Assembly: GCF_028994775.1 (NCBI RefSeq)
Contig: NZ_JAJQMN010000011.1
Coordinates: forward strand, 124,001 to 188,000
DNA: 64,000 nucleotides
Direction of reading: 5' to 3'
Source of the DNA: Promicromonospora iranensis
GTDB taxonomy: Bacteria; Actinomycetota; Actinomycetes; Actinomycetales; Cellulomonadaceae
Shown here: piece by piece, positions 16,314-25,777 of the stretch
Layout: each line of letters begins with the position of its first letter
How positions within the stretch are numbered: position 1 is the stretch's first letter
Position numbers and translations under genes: made by a program
The notes under the pieces: generated by a model
Databases searched by the model: none
Told to the model about the DNA's origin: nothing
The model's input: only the letters and a program-made list of their open reading frames with translations

Positions 16314-18296
16314 GTGACACATCCTGGATGGGGCGAGAAATGGGCGGTTTCATCCGCTTATCCGCCTACGGAGAACCCGCCCCAGAACATGCATACCGAT
16401 TCTGATCCTCCGTCGGACGCCGCGATCCTGCCGCTCAGGAGGCGCGGGTCTCACGACTCGCCGGCGCCGGTCGCTGGGCATGCCGGTCCCGCGGGCACGA
16501 ATCCGCCACCTCTCCCGTGGAAGAGGCCACCGCTGCCCAGGCCGGCGTTCTGGACGCGGCGTCGGCGTCGGACCCTGCGCCTGGCCGTGTGGGCTGCGGC
16601 AGGACTCCTGCTGGTGCTCGCTCTCCTGGTGGCCTGGGTGGCGCTGGACGCCCTGCGGGCCCGCGGCGCCATGGAGCGCGCGGCGCGCGACGTCGCGACC
16701 CTCCAGGCGGACGCTGCCGCGGGCCGTACCGACCGCCTGGGTGCAACCATGGCTGACCTGCGGGAACACGCGTCCGTCGCTCGTGGCGCGACGGAGGGCC
16801 CCCACTGGTCGTTCGTGAGCCGGCTGCCCGTCGCCGGGCCCACGGCGGAGGCTGTCGCGACCCTGGCGACCGTGGTCGACGGGCTGGCCCAGGGGCCGCT
16901 GAGCGGCCTCGCCGAGCTGGCCGGGGCTGCCGACCCGGCGACGTTCGCGCCGCGGGACGGCAAGGTGGATCTCGCGCCCCTGGAGCGGATCGCGCCGGAG
17001 GCCCAGCGGGCCGACCAGGCCGTCGGCTACGCGCTGCAGGGCGTGCGGGGCATCGGCGGCTCGCCCATGCTGCCGCAGGTCACCGACGCCACCGCTGACC
17101 TGGAGGAACAGCTCCTCGACCTGCGGATGTCAACGGCGACGGCGGCGCGGGCCGCGCAGCTCGTCCCACCGATGCTGGGAGCCGATGGGCCCCGCGACTA
17201 CCTGGTGCTGGTGCAGAACAACGCCGAGCCCCGGGCGCTCGGGGGCATTACGGGAACCGTGCTGGTGTTGCACGCGGACCAGGGCAGGATCACCCTCACC
17301 GACCAGCGCCCCGGCGCCCACGTGGGCCCGTTCGGCGATCCCGTGGTCGAGCTGACAGGCGACGAGCGGCGGGTTCTCGGCGGAGACGACCTCGGCCGGT
17401 GGATGCAGAACGTCACGTCGACGCCCGACTTCCCCCGGTCGGCCGAGATTGCGCGCGAGATGTGGCGGCGCGAGACGGGGCGAACCGTGGACGGCGTGCT
17501 CGCCACCGACCCCGTGGTGCTGGCCACGATGCTGGGCGAGGTCGACACCGGCCCCGGTGGTGTGCGGAGCGGCGACGCCTTGGTGTCGTACCTGCTCAAC
17601 GGCGTCTACAAGGTGCAGACACCGCAGGAGCAGGACCAGACGTTCGCCGACGTCGCGGAGCAGGCGTTCGACGCGCTTTCGGCAGGCGTGCCCGAACCCG
17701 CCCGGATGGTGGACGCGCTCGCCGCCGCGGCCCGCGCGGGCAGGCTGTCCGTGTGGTCCAGCAGGCCCGCGGAGGCCGATCTGCTGGAGGGCACGGTGCT
17801 CGACGGCGCGCTCCGGGGGGTGAACGGCGACCACCCGGTCGTCGGTGTCTTCACCCAGGGAATTCAGATGGCGAAGATCGGCTACTACGTAGACACCGCC
17901 GTGGAGGTCGCGGAGCAAGTGGTTCGCCCCGATGGCTCGCGCGAGCTCGCCGTGACGGTTACGTACAGGTCGCGCGTCGACGCAGGTGAGGTCGCAGATC
18001 TGCCCGAGTACGTGGTCGGTCCGGGCGAGGAGCAGCCAGGCCAGGTGCGCCTGCGTTCCCTCGTGTACGCGCCCGCCGGCGGCCGAGTCGTTTCGGCGTC
18101 CGAGAACTCCGAGAATGTCGGCTTATCGCCCCAAAAACATAATGAGATATGGCTGTCATTCCGAGATTTCACCCTACGCCCGGGCGCGACATCATCTGTG
18201 ACCTATGTAATCATCACCGGGAAGCATCAGAACGGGGACGTCATTCTTCGGGTAACGCCCGGCCCGAGGCCGGTGAAGATATCTACCGGGAAATGA
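16314..18296 (+). CDS. DUF4012 membrane-anchored protein
   Basis: A 660-residue protein: a proline-rich cytoplasmic N-terminus with a basic run, one membrane helix (about 88-110), then a large extracytoplasmic DUF4012 region with the typical LVQNNAEPRALGGITGTV segment. DUF4012 proteins are found in actinobacterial cell-surface polysaccharide loci; the biochemical role is unknown, though resemblance to LytR-CpsA-Psr-type ligases has been suggested. The GTG start follows AGGAGG. The last 200 bases are AT-richer than the body of the gene. It opens the rightward part of the exopolysaccharide locus. Confidence 0.85.
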   Translation: MTHPGWGEKWAVSSAYPPTENPPQNMHTDSDPPSDAAILPLRRRGSHDSPAPVAGHAGPAGTNPPPLPWKRPPLPRPAFWTRRRRRTLRLAVWAAAGLLLVLALLVAWVALDALRARGAMERAARDVATLQADAAAGRTDRLGATMADLREHASVARGATEGPHWSFVSRLPVAGPTAEAVATLATVVDGLAQGPLSGLAELAGAADPATFAPRDGKVDLAPLERIAPEAQRADQAVGYALQGVRGIGGSPMLPQVTDATADLEEQLLDLRMSTATAARAAQLVPPMLGADGPRDYLVLVQNNAEPRALGGITGTVLVLHADQGRITLTDQRPGAHVGPFGDPVVELTGDERRVLGGDDLGRWMQNVTSTPDFPRSAEIAREMWRRETGRTVDGVLATDPVVLATMLGEVDTGPGGVRSGDALVSYLLNGVYKVQTPQEQDQTFADVAEQAFDALSAGVPEPARMVDALAAAARAGRLSVWSSRPAEADLLEGTVLDGALRGVNGDHPVVGVFTQGIQMAKIGYYVDTAVEVAEQVVRPDGSRELAVTVTYRSRVDAGEVADLPEYVVGPGEEQPGQVRLRSLVYAPAGGRVVSASENSENVGLSPQKHNEIWLSFRDFTLRPGATSSVTYVIITGKHQNGDVILRVTPGPRPVKISTGK

Positions 18297-18429
18297 CCGG
18301 GCCCTGTCTGGTCAGACTGACCGAGATAACGCGCGTCCCGTGGTGGACATGCCGGGTCGCGCAGTCCGGTGCCGAGGCACTTATCGCAACGCGCAGCAGT
18401 CAAACGCCACAACATCGAGGGACTGAGCA

Positions 18430-18984
18430 ATGCTTCGACGCATCATCAGCGCCATGGCCATCACCGCAGCCGCCGTGCTGGTCCCGGCAGCTGTCGCAAC
18501 CGCCGACGAGTACGGTCCAGGCGAGTTCCCGTGCACGGTCGCGCTCGAGTCGGCGGTCGTCACGGTGGGCGAGCCGTTCGGCTTCACCATCACGTGCCCC
18601 AGCCTCCCGAACGTGACCGTCACGGTCGATATCGCGTCGGCGGGGGACGCCGCCGCGGCCGACGAGGCCGTGGAGGTGGCGGGAACGAGATCCGTGACGT
18701 TCACGCTCGACGAGAACGGTGAGGTGTCCGGCACCGCCACCGTCCACGCGGTCGGGGACTACACCGAGCAGGTCTTCGACGAGGACGGCGAGCCGCTGTC
18801 CGACGTATACACGATCACCGCCGTCGCGCCCGGTGCTGCCGGCGGGGACGGCGCGGACGGCGGAGGAGGGGGCCTGGCCGTGACCGGCGCCACGAGCCTC
18901 CCGTACCTCGCGGCCGCCGGAGGACTGCTGCTGCTCGGTGTGGGCGCGCTCGTCGTGAGCCGCATCCGGGCTCGCCGCAGCTGA
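18430..18984 (+). CDS. Secreted surface protein with LAVTG sorting signal
   Basis: A 184-residue protein with a signal peptide (residues 1-25, cleavage probably after ATADEY), a beta-rich middle with two cysteines (FPCTV and ITCPS) likely to form a disulfide, a glycine linker, then LAVTG, a hydrophobic helix and the basic tail RIRARRS. This is a cell-wall sorting signal; the LAxTG form is associated with class E sortases of high-GC actinobacteria. No sortase gene is in the window. The location suggests a surface role with the polysaccharide, but no function can be assigned. Confidence 0.8.
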   Translation: MLRRIISAMAITAAAVLVPAAVATADEYGPGEFPCTVALESAVVTVGEPFGFTITCPSLPNVTVTVDIASAGDAAAADEAVEVAGTRSVTFTLDENGEVSGTATVHAVGDYTEQVFDEDGEPLSDVYTITAVAPGAAGGDGADGGGGGLAVTGATSLPYLAAAGGLLLLGVGALVVSRIRARRS

Positions 18985-19026
18985 TCCGTCCGACCAGCCT
19001 CGGACGGATCTCCGAAGGACCCACGC

Positions 19027-19061
19027 ACCGAGCCTCACCTCACCGTGAGGCGAGGCTCGGT
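19027..19061 (+). terminator. Terminator-like hairpin after the LAVTG gene
   Basis: ACCGAGCCTC at 19027-19036 pairs with GAGGCTCGGT at 19052-19061, and an inner CTCAC/GTGAG stem extends it. There is no U-run, as is common in GC-rich actinobacteria. It separates the surface protein gene from the sugar transferase gene. Confidence 0.6.
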
Positions 19062-19150
19062 GGCGTGGCCCTTTGGCGCAGAACGACCGACACAGATCGA
19101 CTGGAACAGAACGACGAACAGGTCGGGTACACAACCCCCAGGAGTGGATC

Positions 19151-20695
19151 TTGACCATCGACAACCGCCTTCAGGCTGATGTCGACCGTGCCGGCCGTCG
19201 CGCCGCGGAGCTCGGGCGGCGGCTGGCCGATGCGGACGTCCCCCGTCCCGCCGGCATGACGGCTCCGTCCCCGCACCGCGGGCCGGCAGCACCGTGGCAG
19301 GACGTCATCGTCCGGCGCTCGCAGCTGCTCGACGTCGTCGCCGTCACAGCGGCCGTCACCCTCGGCTACGTGCTCCGGTTCGACCGCAGCGTCGAGGTGG
19401 ACCTCTTCGAGCCGCGCGGGGGGCAGTACGTGCTCATCTCCGTGGTGCTCGCGGAGGCGTGGATGCTCGCGCTCGGCATGGTCGGCTCGCGCAGCCCGCG
19501 GGTCCTCGGTTCCGGCCGCGAGGAGTACCTGCGGGTGGTGCGCGCCACCGTCACGCTCTTCGGGATCACCGCGATCGTCTGCTACCTCGTCAAGTTCGAC
19601 CTGGCGCGGTCGTACGTGGCGGTCGCCCTTCCGCTCGGGATCGCGCTCGTGGCCGGCGGCCGGTGGCTGCTCGCGAACAAGCTGCACCACGAGCGGGCAC
19701 GCGGCGAGTTCCAGCGCTGCACCCTGGTGGTCGGCGCGCGAGACGCCGTCATCGACCTCTGCAGCCGGGTGGGACGTAACCACCAGGCGGGTTTCCGTGT
19801 GGTCGGGATGTGTCTGCCCGGCGGCACGTCGATCCCGTCGCCGGTTGACGGCGTGCCGGTGCTCGGCAATATCGAGGAGGCGGCGGACGTGGCGCGCGCC
19901 CTCGACGTCGACGCCGTAGCTGTCACGGCGTCCGACGGTGCCACGCCGCAGGCGCTCAAGCAGCTCGCCTGGGACCTGGAGCCCACGGGCGCCCAGCTCG
20001 TGGTGGTGCCGGCGCTCGCCGACGTCGCGAGCCCCCGGCTCATGGTCACTCCGGTCGACGGCGTGCCGGTCGTACAGGTCTCGCCGCCGGGGTACTCGGG
20101 CCTGCAGCACCTGCTCAAGCGAATCCTCGACGTGGTGGGTGCCACCCTGATCCTGCTGGTCGTCGCCGTGCCGATGGCCGTGCTGGCGGGCGTCGTCCGG
20201 CTGACCAGCCCTGGCCCGGCGATCTTCACGCAGCAGCGGATCGGCCTGAACGGCATGCCGTTCACGCTCTACAAGCTGCGGACCATGCGCCAGGACGCAG
20301 AGGCGGAGCTTGCCGCTGTGCTCGACGGCGACGTCGGCGTCTTCTACAAGCCGAAGGCTGACCCGCGGGTCACCCGGCTCGGTCGGTTCCTGCGCAAGTA
20401 CTCGCTCGACGAGTTCCCGCAGCTGCTCAACGTACTCAAGGGCGACATGAGCCTCGTTGGCCCACGCCCGCAGATCGAGCTCGAGGTGGCGCAGTACGAC
20501 GACGCGCTGCGCCGCCGGCTGTTCGTGAAGCCCGGGCTGACGGGGCTCTGGCAGGTGAGCGGCCGCAACGACCTGTCGCTCGACCAGGGCACGCGTCTGG
20601 ACCTCTACTACGTCGAGAACTGGAGCCTGCTGGGCGACATCGGGATCCTGCTGCGTACGGCGCGCGCGGTGATCTCGCACAGCGGGTCCTACTGA
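19151..20695 (+). CDS. Polyprenyl glycosylphosphotransferase (initiating sugar transferase)
   Basis: A 514-residue protein that should transfer a sugar phosphate to undecaprenyl phosphate to start repeat-unit synthesis. It has several N-terminal membrane helices, a central nucleotide-binding-like CoA_binding_3 region, and the C-terminal bacterial sugar-transferase domain from about residue 320. The C-terminal domain carries KLRTMRQDAE, RKYSLDEFPQLLNV, GDMSLVGPRPQ and KPGLTGLWQVSGR. The TTG start was chosen for AGGAG seven bases ahead; another TTG at 19073 has no such site. The two following glycosyltransferase genes are on the same strand. Confidence 0.93.
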   Translation: MTIDNRLQADVDRAGRRAAELGRRLADADVPRPAGMTAPSPHRGPAAPWQDVIVRRSQLLDVVAVTAAVTLGYVLRFDRSVEVDLFEPRGGQYVLISVVLAEAWMLALGMVGSRSPRVLGSGREEYLRVVRATVTLFGITAIVCYLVKFDLARSYVAVALPLGIALVAGGRWLLANKLHHERARGEFQRCTLVVGARDAVIDLCSRVGRNHQAGFRVVGMCLPGGTSIPSPVDGVPVLGNIEEAADVARALDVDAVAVTASDGATPQALKQLAWDLEPTGAQLVVVPALADVASPRLMVTPVDGVPVVQVSPPGYSGLQHLLKRILDVVGATLILLVVAVPMAVLAGVVRLTSPGPAIFTQQRIGLNGMPFTLYKLRTMRQDAEAELAAVLDGDVGVFYKPKADPRVTRLGRFLRKYSLDEFPQLLNVLKGDMSLVGPRPQIELEVAQYDDALRRRLFVKPGLTGLWQVSGRNDLSLDQGTRLDLYYVENWSLLGDIGILLRTARAVISHSGSY

Positions 20696-20763
20696 CCCGA
20701 CCCTCCGGTCCGACCCGGCTTGATCCGACCACCCGACCCCACCACGCACCGAGAAGAGAGTCC

Positions 20764-21570
20764 GTGACGTCATCCGACGAGGTCAGCCTGATCACCGTCA
20801 CCCACAACAGCGCGCGTGCCCTGGAACGGTTCTGGGCGGGCAAGCAGTTCGTGCCGTACCCCTGGACCGTCGTCGACAACAACTCGTCGGACGACTCGCG
20901 CGAGGTCGCGCGTCGGTTGGGGGCACAGGTGGTCGTGCTCGATGCCAACTGCGGCTTCTCCGCCGCCAACAACGTGGGTGCCTCGGTCACCGACTCCCAC
21001 GTGCTGATCTTCTGCAACCCCGACGTGACCGTCACGCCCGACGGGATCGCGACGCTCGCCGACCAGACGCGGAGGCACGGGGGGATCGTGGCGCCCCAGC
21101 TGGTGAACGCCGACGGCTCGCTCCAGGAGAACGGACGGGGTATCCCGTACCCGCACCGGAAGGTGCGGCACCTGATGCGACTGCGCGACAAGAGGTACCT
21201 GCGTTTCGCGGGGCCCGGCGAGCTGATCGAGGTGGTGTGGGTCATGGGGGCCGCCCTGGCGATCACCCGTGCCGACTTCCTCGCGCTCGGCGGCTGGGAC
21301 TCGGGGTTCTTCGTCTACTACGAGGACGCGGACCTGGGGCTGCGGGCCGGGCGTCTAGGCATGGGGGTCAGGGTCGATGGCGACGTGCGTTGGCAGCACG
21401 GCTGGGGCCGGGAGACAGGACGCGGGTTTTCCGCCGCGGCGTGGCGGCTCGAGATGGCGTCGGCCCGGCGGTTCTACCGAAAGCACCCGGACTGCCTGGT
21501 GCCCGTCGGCAGGTCTGCGGGCCGGCTCCGGGATGTCGACGCTGTGGGTGCTGGCGGCGCGGTGGTATGA
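20764..21570 (+). CDS. Family 2 glycosyltransferase (rhamnosyltransferase-like)
   Basis: A 268-residue GT-A fold glycosyltransferase. The N-terminus reads VSLITVTHNS, the metal/nucleotide region is FCNPDVTV, and the acceptor region has FFVYYEDADLGLRAGRLG, the ED motif typical of WbbL-like rhamnosyltransferases. The donor and acceptor are not determined. The GTG start follows GAGAAGAGAG. The stop overlaps the next gene by four bases (ATGA), so the two transferases are translationally coupled. Confidence 0.9.
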   Translation: MTSSDEVSLITVTHNSARALERFWAGKQFVPYPWTVVDNNSSDDSREVARRLGAQVVVLDANCGFSAANNVGASVTDSHVLIFCNPDVTVTPDGIATLADQTRRHGGIVAPQLVNADGSLQENGRGIPYPHRKVRHLMRLRDKRYLRFAGPGELIEVVWVMGAALAITRADFLALGGWDSGFFVYYEDADLGLRAGRLGMGVRVDGDVRWQHGWGRETGRGFSAAAWRLEMASARRFYRKHPDCLVPVGRSAGRLRDVDAVGAGGAVV

Positions 21571-22547
21571 CGACGCGAAGCCTGCTCCCGGTGTCGTTGA
21601 TCATGACCGTACTGAACGAGGAACGGAGCCTCCCACGATTCCTTCGGTCCGTCGACGAGCAGACGCTCCCGCCGGACGAGGTGGTCGTCGTGGATGGTGG
21701 TTCGACGGACGGGACCCTGGTGCTGCTCGCTGAGTGGGAGGCGCGGGCCGCCACGAGGGTCAAGGTCGTCGAGATGCCGGGCGCGAACATCTCGGCAGGT
21801 CGCAACGAGGCGATCCGGCTGGCGCAGCACGATCTGATCGCGGTGACCGACGCCGGCACGGTCCTGGACCCGCTCTGGCTCAAGGAGCTCGTACACGCCC
21901 GTGCACCCGACGGGAACGATGTCGTGTCGGGTTTCTTCGAGCCCACCTGGTCCTCCTGGAACGAGCGTGTGTTCGCGACGGTCTTGATGCCCCTCCTGGA
22001 CGAGATAGATCCGGAGAGATTCCTGCCGTCGAGCCGTTCTCTTCTCGTCTCCCGCAGTGCCTGGCAGCGGGCAGGCGGATACCCGGAGTGGCTCGACTAC
22101 TGCGAGGACCTTGTCTTCGACCTGGCGTTGAGACGAGCGGGCGGGCGATTCACGTTCCAGCCCGCGGCGATCGCGAAGTGGTCGGCTCGAGGTACTTGGC
22201 GCGCGTACGCGAGGCAGTACTACCGCTACGCACGTGGCGACGGGAAGGCAGGCTTGTGGCCCCGGCGCCATGCCGTGCGCTACGCCGCCTATGCGGTCGG
22301 GACGGTCGGCTTGGTCGTGCTGCCAGGTGCCGCGCCCCGCCTGGTGCTCGCCCTTGGCTTCGCGGCCTACTCTGCCAAGTTCTTTCGGCGTGCCTGGATT
22401 CGCCGGGCCGGCCCAACGCGAGAAGCGATCCGCGTGCTGGCCGGCGTACCCCTGGTCGTGGTGGTCGGCGACGTCGCAAAAATGGCTGGCTACCCGGTCG
22501 GTGTGGTGTGGCGGATTCGGGAAGGACGCCGCACGACGATCGGCTGA
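21567..22547 (+). CDS. Family 2 glycosyltransferase with C-terminal membrane region
   Basis: A 326-residue glycosyltransferase. The GT-A start is VSLIMTVLNEERSLP; the donor-binding part includes VVVDGGSTDGT, and YCEDLVFDLAL supplies the ED motif; AVTDAGTVLD is at the usual DxD position, with the second aspartate replaced. Two hydrophobic segments near 245-275 suggest membrane association. The ATG overlaps the preceding stop. The 3' end faces the tyrosine autokinase gene across 30 bases. Confidence 0.88.
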   Translation: MTTRSLLPVSLIMTVLNEERSLPRFLRSVDEQTLPPDEVVVVDGGSTDGTLVLLAEWEARAATRVKVVEMPGANISAGRNEAIRLAQHDLIAVTDAGTVLDPLWLKELVHARAPDGNDVVSGFFEPTWSSWNERVFATVLMPLLDEIDPERFLPSSRSLLVSRSAWQRAGGYPEWLDYCEDLVFDLALRRAGGRFTFQPAAIAKWSARGTWRAYARQYYRYARGDGKAGLWPRRHAVRYAAYAVGTVGLVVLPGAAPRLVLALGFAAYSAKFFRRAWIRRAGPTREAIRVLAGVPLVVVVGDVAKMAGYPVGVVWRIREGRRTTIG

Positions 22548-22577
22548 GCTCGTTCGCGACGGCTCACGCGCGACGGC

Positions 22578-24077
22578 TCACGGCGTGGTGTCGCTCGGTG
22601 CAGGATTCTTCCTCAACGGGAGCCACGGTGAGCGCGGAGGAGGGGCCGCTGATCCGTCCTCCGGCTGAGCCCTGAGGCTCGGAGAGGCGGAGATCCACGA
22701 CGCGGATGGCACCTCGGCGGGCTCGTCCCGCGGCTCGTACGTGTAGTACCCGTAGTCGTCCCCGCCTGCGTCCTCGCTCGCCTTGTTCAGTACGACGCCC
22801 AGGACGCGGGCGCTGACCGAGCTGAGGTTGCTGAGCGACTGGAGGAGCTGGTCACGGCGAACGAGGCCGGCACCGGTGACCATCAGTGCGCCGTTGGTCA
22901 TCTTGGCGATCAGTGCCGCATCGGTGACCGGTAGCAGCGGAGGCGTGTCGATGATGACGTAGTCGAACTGCTCACGGGCTTCTTCGATGAGCTTGGCCAT
23001 GGTCCGGGACCCCACGAGCTCGGCCGGGTTGGGGGGGACCGCGCCCGAGGGCACGACGAAGAGCCCTGCGGACCCCCACGGCTGGATGACATCGCGGAGC
23101 TCGGCGCGGTGGATCAGTACGGTCGTCAGCCCGGCCGAGCCCTCTATACCGAGATAGTTAGCGATGGACGGCCGACGGAGGTCTGCGTCGATGATCAGGA
23201 CTCGCGCGTCCGCGTCGGCGAGCGTGATCGCAAGATTGATCGCAGTGGTCGACTTGCCCTCGTTGGGTACCGACGAGACGACCACGAACGCCTGCGGGCC
23301 ACCGTCGAGGTCGAGGAACTGGAGATTCGTACGGAGCCGACGGAAAGCCTCGGATCGCGCGTGACCCGGACTGCTCTGGACGACGAGGGGATGGTCGCGT
23401 GCGGTCTCGTCGATGCTGATGTGACCGAGGATGGCGGTGTCGGTCAGGGCGGCGATGTCCTCTTCCGAGCGCACGCGCGTGTCGAGTGCCTGTCGCAGCG
23501 CGGCGAGACCTGCGCCGAGCATCAAGCCCGTGATGAGCGCGACGGCAACATTGAGACGGAGGCTCGGCGCGCTGGGCGCTGTGGGTACCGCCGCGCTCCG
23601 GACGACCTCCAGTCGGACCGGTGAGGTCGCCGCTCCTTCCGGGGTCTCGAGCTCGGAAACCTCCCTGGCGAGGCTCTCCGCCACGGCGTCCGCGATCTTC
23701 GCGGCCAGCACGGGCTCCTCGTTCGTGGCTGATATGTGGATGAGTACCGTGTTCGCCGGCGACTCGGCCGTCACCTCTTCCCGGAGCTGATCGGCATCCA
23801 TGTCCAGGCCTAGATCCTCGACGACTGGCTCCAGGACCCCCTCGGCGCCTACGAGGCTCGTGTACGAGGCGACCTGACGCTGTACGTAGGTGGCCCCCGC
23901 GTTCAGTTCGGTCGTGGTCTGTGCGGCGCTGAAGGAGACGAACACCTGCGACTGTGCGGTGTAACGAGAAGGCTGCGCGTACGTGTACACGAAAGCCGCC
24001 AGCAGGCACGCCAGCACGGGGACCACCACGAACCTCCAGCGCTTCTTGGCCACCCTGAAGTAGTCGATGATTCCCAC
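22578..24077 (-). CDS. Polysaccharide co-polymerase and tyrosine autokinase (Wzc-like)
   Basis: About 499 residues. The N-terminal Wzz-type chain-length domain spans two membrane helices (near residues 15-35 and 175-200), followed by a BY-kinase domain: Walker A SSVPNEGKSTT, Walker A' LIIDADLRRP, and Walker B FDYVIIDTPPL. The C-terminal tail has a tyrosine cluster (DDYGYYTYEP), the expected autophosphorylation site. It would regulate polymer length with the phosphatase at 15563. The GTG at 24077 follows GAGGAG; a GTG at 24116 would add 13 residues. Fusion of both halves in one protein is the form usual in proteobacteria and also seen in actinobacteria. Confidence 0.92.
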   Translation of the reverse strand: MGIIDYFRVAKKRWRFVVVPVLACLLAAFVYTYAQPSRYTAQSQVFVSFSAAQTTTELNAGATYVQRQVASYTSLVGAEGVLEPVVEDLGLDMDADQLREEVTAESPANTVLIHISATNEEPVLAAKIADAVAESLAREVSELETPEGAATSPVRLEVVRSAAVPTAPSAPSLRLNVAVALITGLMLGAGLAALRQALDTRVRSEEDIAALTDTAILGHISIDETARDHPLVVQSSPGHARSEAFRRLRTNLQFLDLDGGPQAFVVVSSVPNEGKSTTAINLAITLADADARVLIIDADLRRPSIANYLGIEGSAGLTTVLIHRAELRDVIQPWGSAGLFVVPSGAVPPNPAELVGSRTMAKLIEEAREQFDYVIIDTPPLLPVTDAALIAKMTNGALMVTGAGLVRRDQLLQSLSNLSSVSARVLGVVLNKASEDAGGDDYGYYTYEPRDEPAEVPSASWISASPSLRAQPEDGSAAPPPRSPWLPLRKNPAPSDTTP

Positions 24078-24191
24078 GAGGCTCCTCACGTCCGGATCTG
24101 CACGTGCAAGGTTCACTCAACCGGCGTCGTTCTGTGAGAAACAATCTAGCGAGCGTGGCCAGAATCCGCGTGCGGGGCAAGCCTGCGAGGT

Positions 24192-25523
24192 CTAACCGAT
24201 TGCCTTTTGTGAGGTTCTCGCCGAACGTCCTGGTAACTGCTCGACCGTTCCCTTCCAAAACGTCTGGTCGTCTCCAGCGATATGCATTGAAATGAGGGGC
24301 ATCAAAAGGAACGGCACCATGAACGGGATGACCTCTACCGACTGATAGACGAATGTCTCGAGAATCGCTCCCAGCGTTCCCGCGCGGAGCCAGGCGTGTC
24401 GGTCGTGCACCGCCGCGAAGGTTGCGAACATGAGCGCGTAGCCGAGCACGGTGCCGATCAGCCCGATGCTGACGAGCTGCTGCAGCGCTCCGGACTCCAC
24501 GACTCCTGACGACACCTCACCGAAGTTCTGTGTGATGTTCGTGTACATGCCGGTGTAACCCCCGATGAACATGGGGGAGTCTGCCCACAGCTGGAGTGCC
24601 ATGCTCCAGGACTCGACCCGCTCGGCGTTTCCGCCGCCTTCGAGGCTGACCGAGCTGATGATGCGTTCCGCATAGACCGTGTCGCGCATGAGAAGAGGTA
24701 GTGCCAGCGCGGCGGCGATGCCGGCGAACAGGAAGCGGATCCGCTGGGACGTACCCCTCGACGTGATGGCGAACGCGGCCGTCCCGAGGATGAGGATCAT
24801 CGCCCCCGAACGGGAGAAGCTGGCTACGACCGCCACAGCGAAGACGACGGCCAGCAGGCCGTGCACCACCCGTCGGCGGCTGGACCACAGCTGCGCGAAG
24901 ACGAAGAAGGCCAAGGAGATGAACAGGGGGTAGTGCAGGAAGCTTCCGCTGAGGCCGGACGGCCGCACGAGGCCTCCGAGGCTCGCCATGTCACTTCCGG
25001 GCAGGACGTCCAGCAACAAACCTGCTTGCTGGGCGGTCGCGGCGACGACCGAGGCCAGGCCTGCGGCGCCGATCCAGAACGGGATGTGGATCCTTGGAGC
25101 TGTTTCGAAGTAGTGGGAGCTGAAGAACCACATCGGCACCGCGAGGAGGAGCATCACGGCGACATAGAGCCACGCGGCCTCGAAGTCCTTGAAGACGCTG
25201 ACGTACGCGGCCGAGAGGATGCTTGCCAGCGCATAGCCGTAGAGCAGCACGCCGTTTCGGGTCGAGGCCTCGGTCGAGACCGGGCCCGAGGCCCCGAGCG
25301 TGACCACGAGAAGCGCCAGTAGCGCGGCTTGCAGCGCGTAGCCGAAGTCCTTGCCGACCGTCGTCTCCAGGACGCCACGGCTGACTGCCGCCACTACACA
25401 GAGGCCGAACACAAGTGTGGTCAGGGCGGCCCCGGTGTGGCGGGGCTCGAACTGGTTTCGTCCGCGGGCCGTATTCAAGAAATGGTCTGACCTGCCACTG
25501 GGAGCACGTGTCGAAGGCGTCAT
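24192..25523 (-). CDS. O-antigen polymerase/ligase family membrane protein (Wzy-like)
   Basis: About 443 residues with 10 to 12 predicted membrane helices and a long periplasmic loop (roughly 295-350), the layout of Wzy polymerases and WaaL ligases. The segment SFSRSGAMILILG is typical of the Wzy_C family. In this locus a repeat-unit polymerase is the more likely role. The ATG at 25523 has GGGAAG at suitable spacing; a GTG at 25559 is an alternative. It is divergent from the flippase gene, and the 75 bases before the kinase gene are AT-rich. Confidence 0.85.
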   Translation of the reverse strand: MTPSTRAPSGRSDHFLNTARGRNQFEPRHTGAALTTLVFGLCVVAAVSRGVLETTVGKDFGYALQAALLALLVVTLGASGPVSTEASTRNGVLLYGYALASILSAAYVSVFKDFEAAWLYVAVMLLLAVPMWFFSSHYFETAPRIHIPFWIGAAGLASVVAATAQQAGLLLDVLPGSDMASLGGLVRPSGLSGSFLHYPLFISLAFFVFAQLWSSRRRVVHGLLAVVFAVAVVASFSRSGAMILILGTAAFAITSRGTSQRIRFLFAGIAAALALPLLMRDTVYAERIISSVSLEGGGNAERVESWSMALQLWADSPMFIGGYTGMYTNITQNFGEVSSGVVESGALQQLVSIGLIGTVLGYALMFATFAAVHDRHAWLRAGTLGAILETFVYQSVEVIPFMVPFLLMPLISMHIAGDDQTFWKGTVEQLPGRSARTSQKAIG

Positions 25524-25559
25524 CGTCCAACTTCCCGCCTGGCCGGTACTGGAGACCAC

Positions 25560-25777
25560 AAGAATGTGTTTGCGCGCGGTCCGAAGACTGTTGTGTCAGG
25601 GGCGAGCAACTGTCCTTGCGAGGATATTCGCGAGAACTGGAACCAGCGAGACGAGATCGAGCCTCGGCAAATACCCACCTTCGTATTGTCCGACCTGCCG
25701 AGGCGGGCGCGCCCGGATAAGGTCGAAGCACGTCGATCGGACCGTCACGTCCTTGCGAGCACAGGGAGGGCACCACG
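25560..25777. promoter_or_regulatory. Divergent promoter region, polymerase and flippase genes
   Basis: A 218-base non-coding region between the leftward polymerase and rightward flippase genes, so it should hold promoters for both. It is slightly lower in GC than the genes. I see no strong palindrome or recognised operator. Confidence 0.4.
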
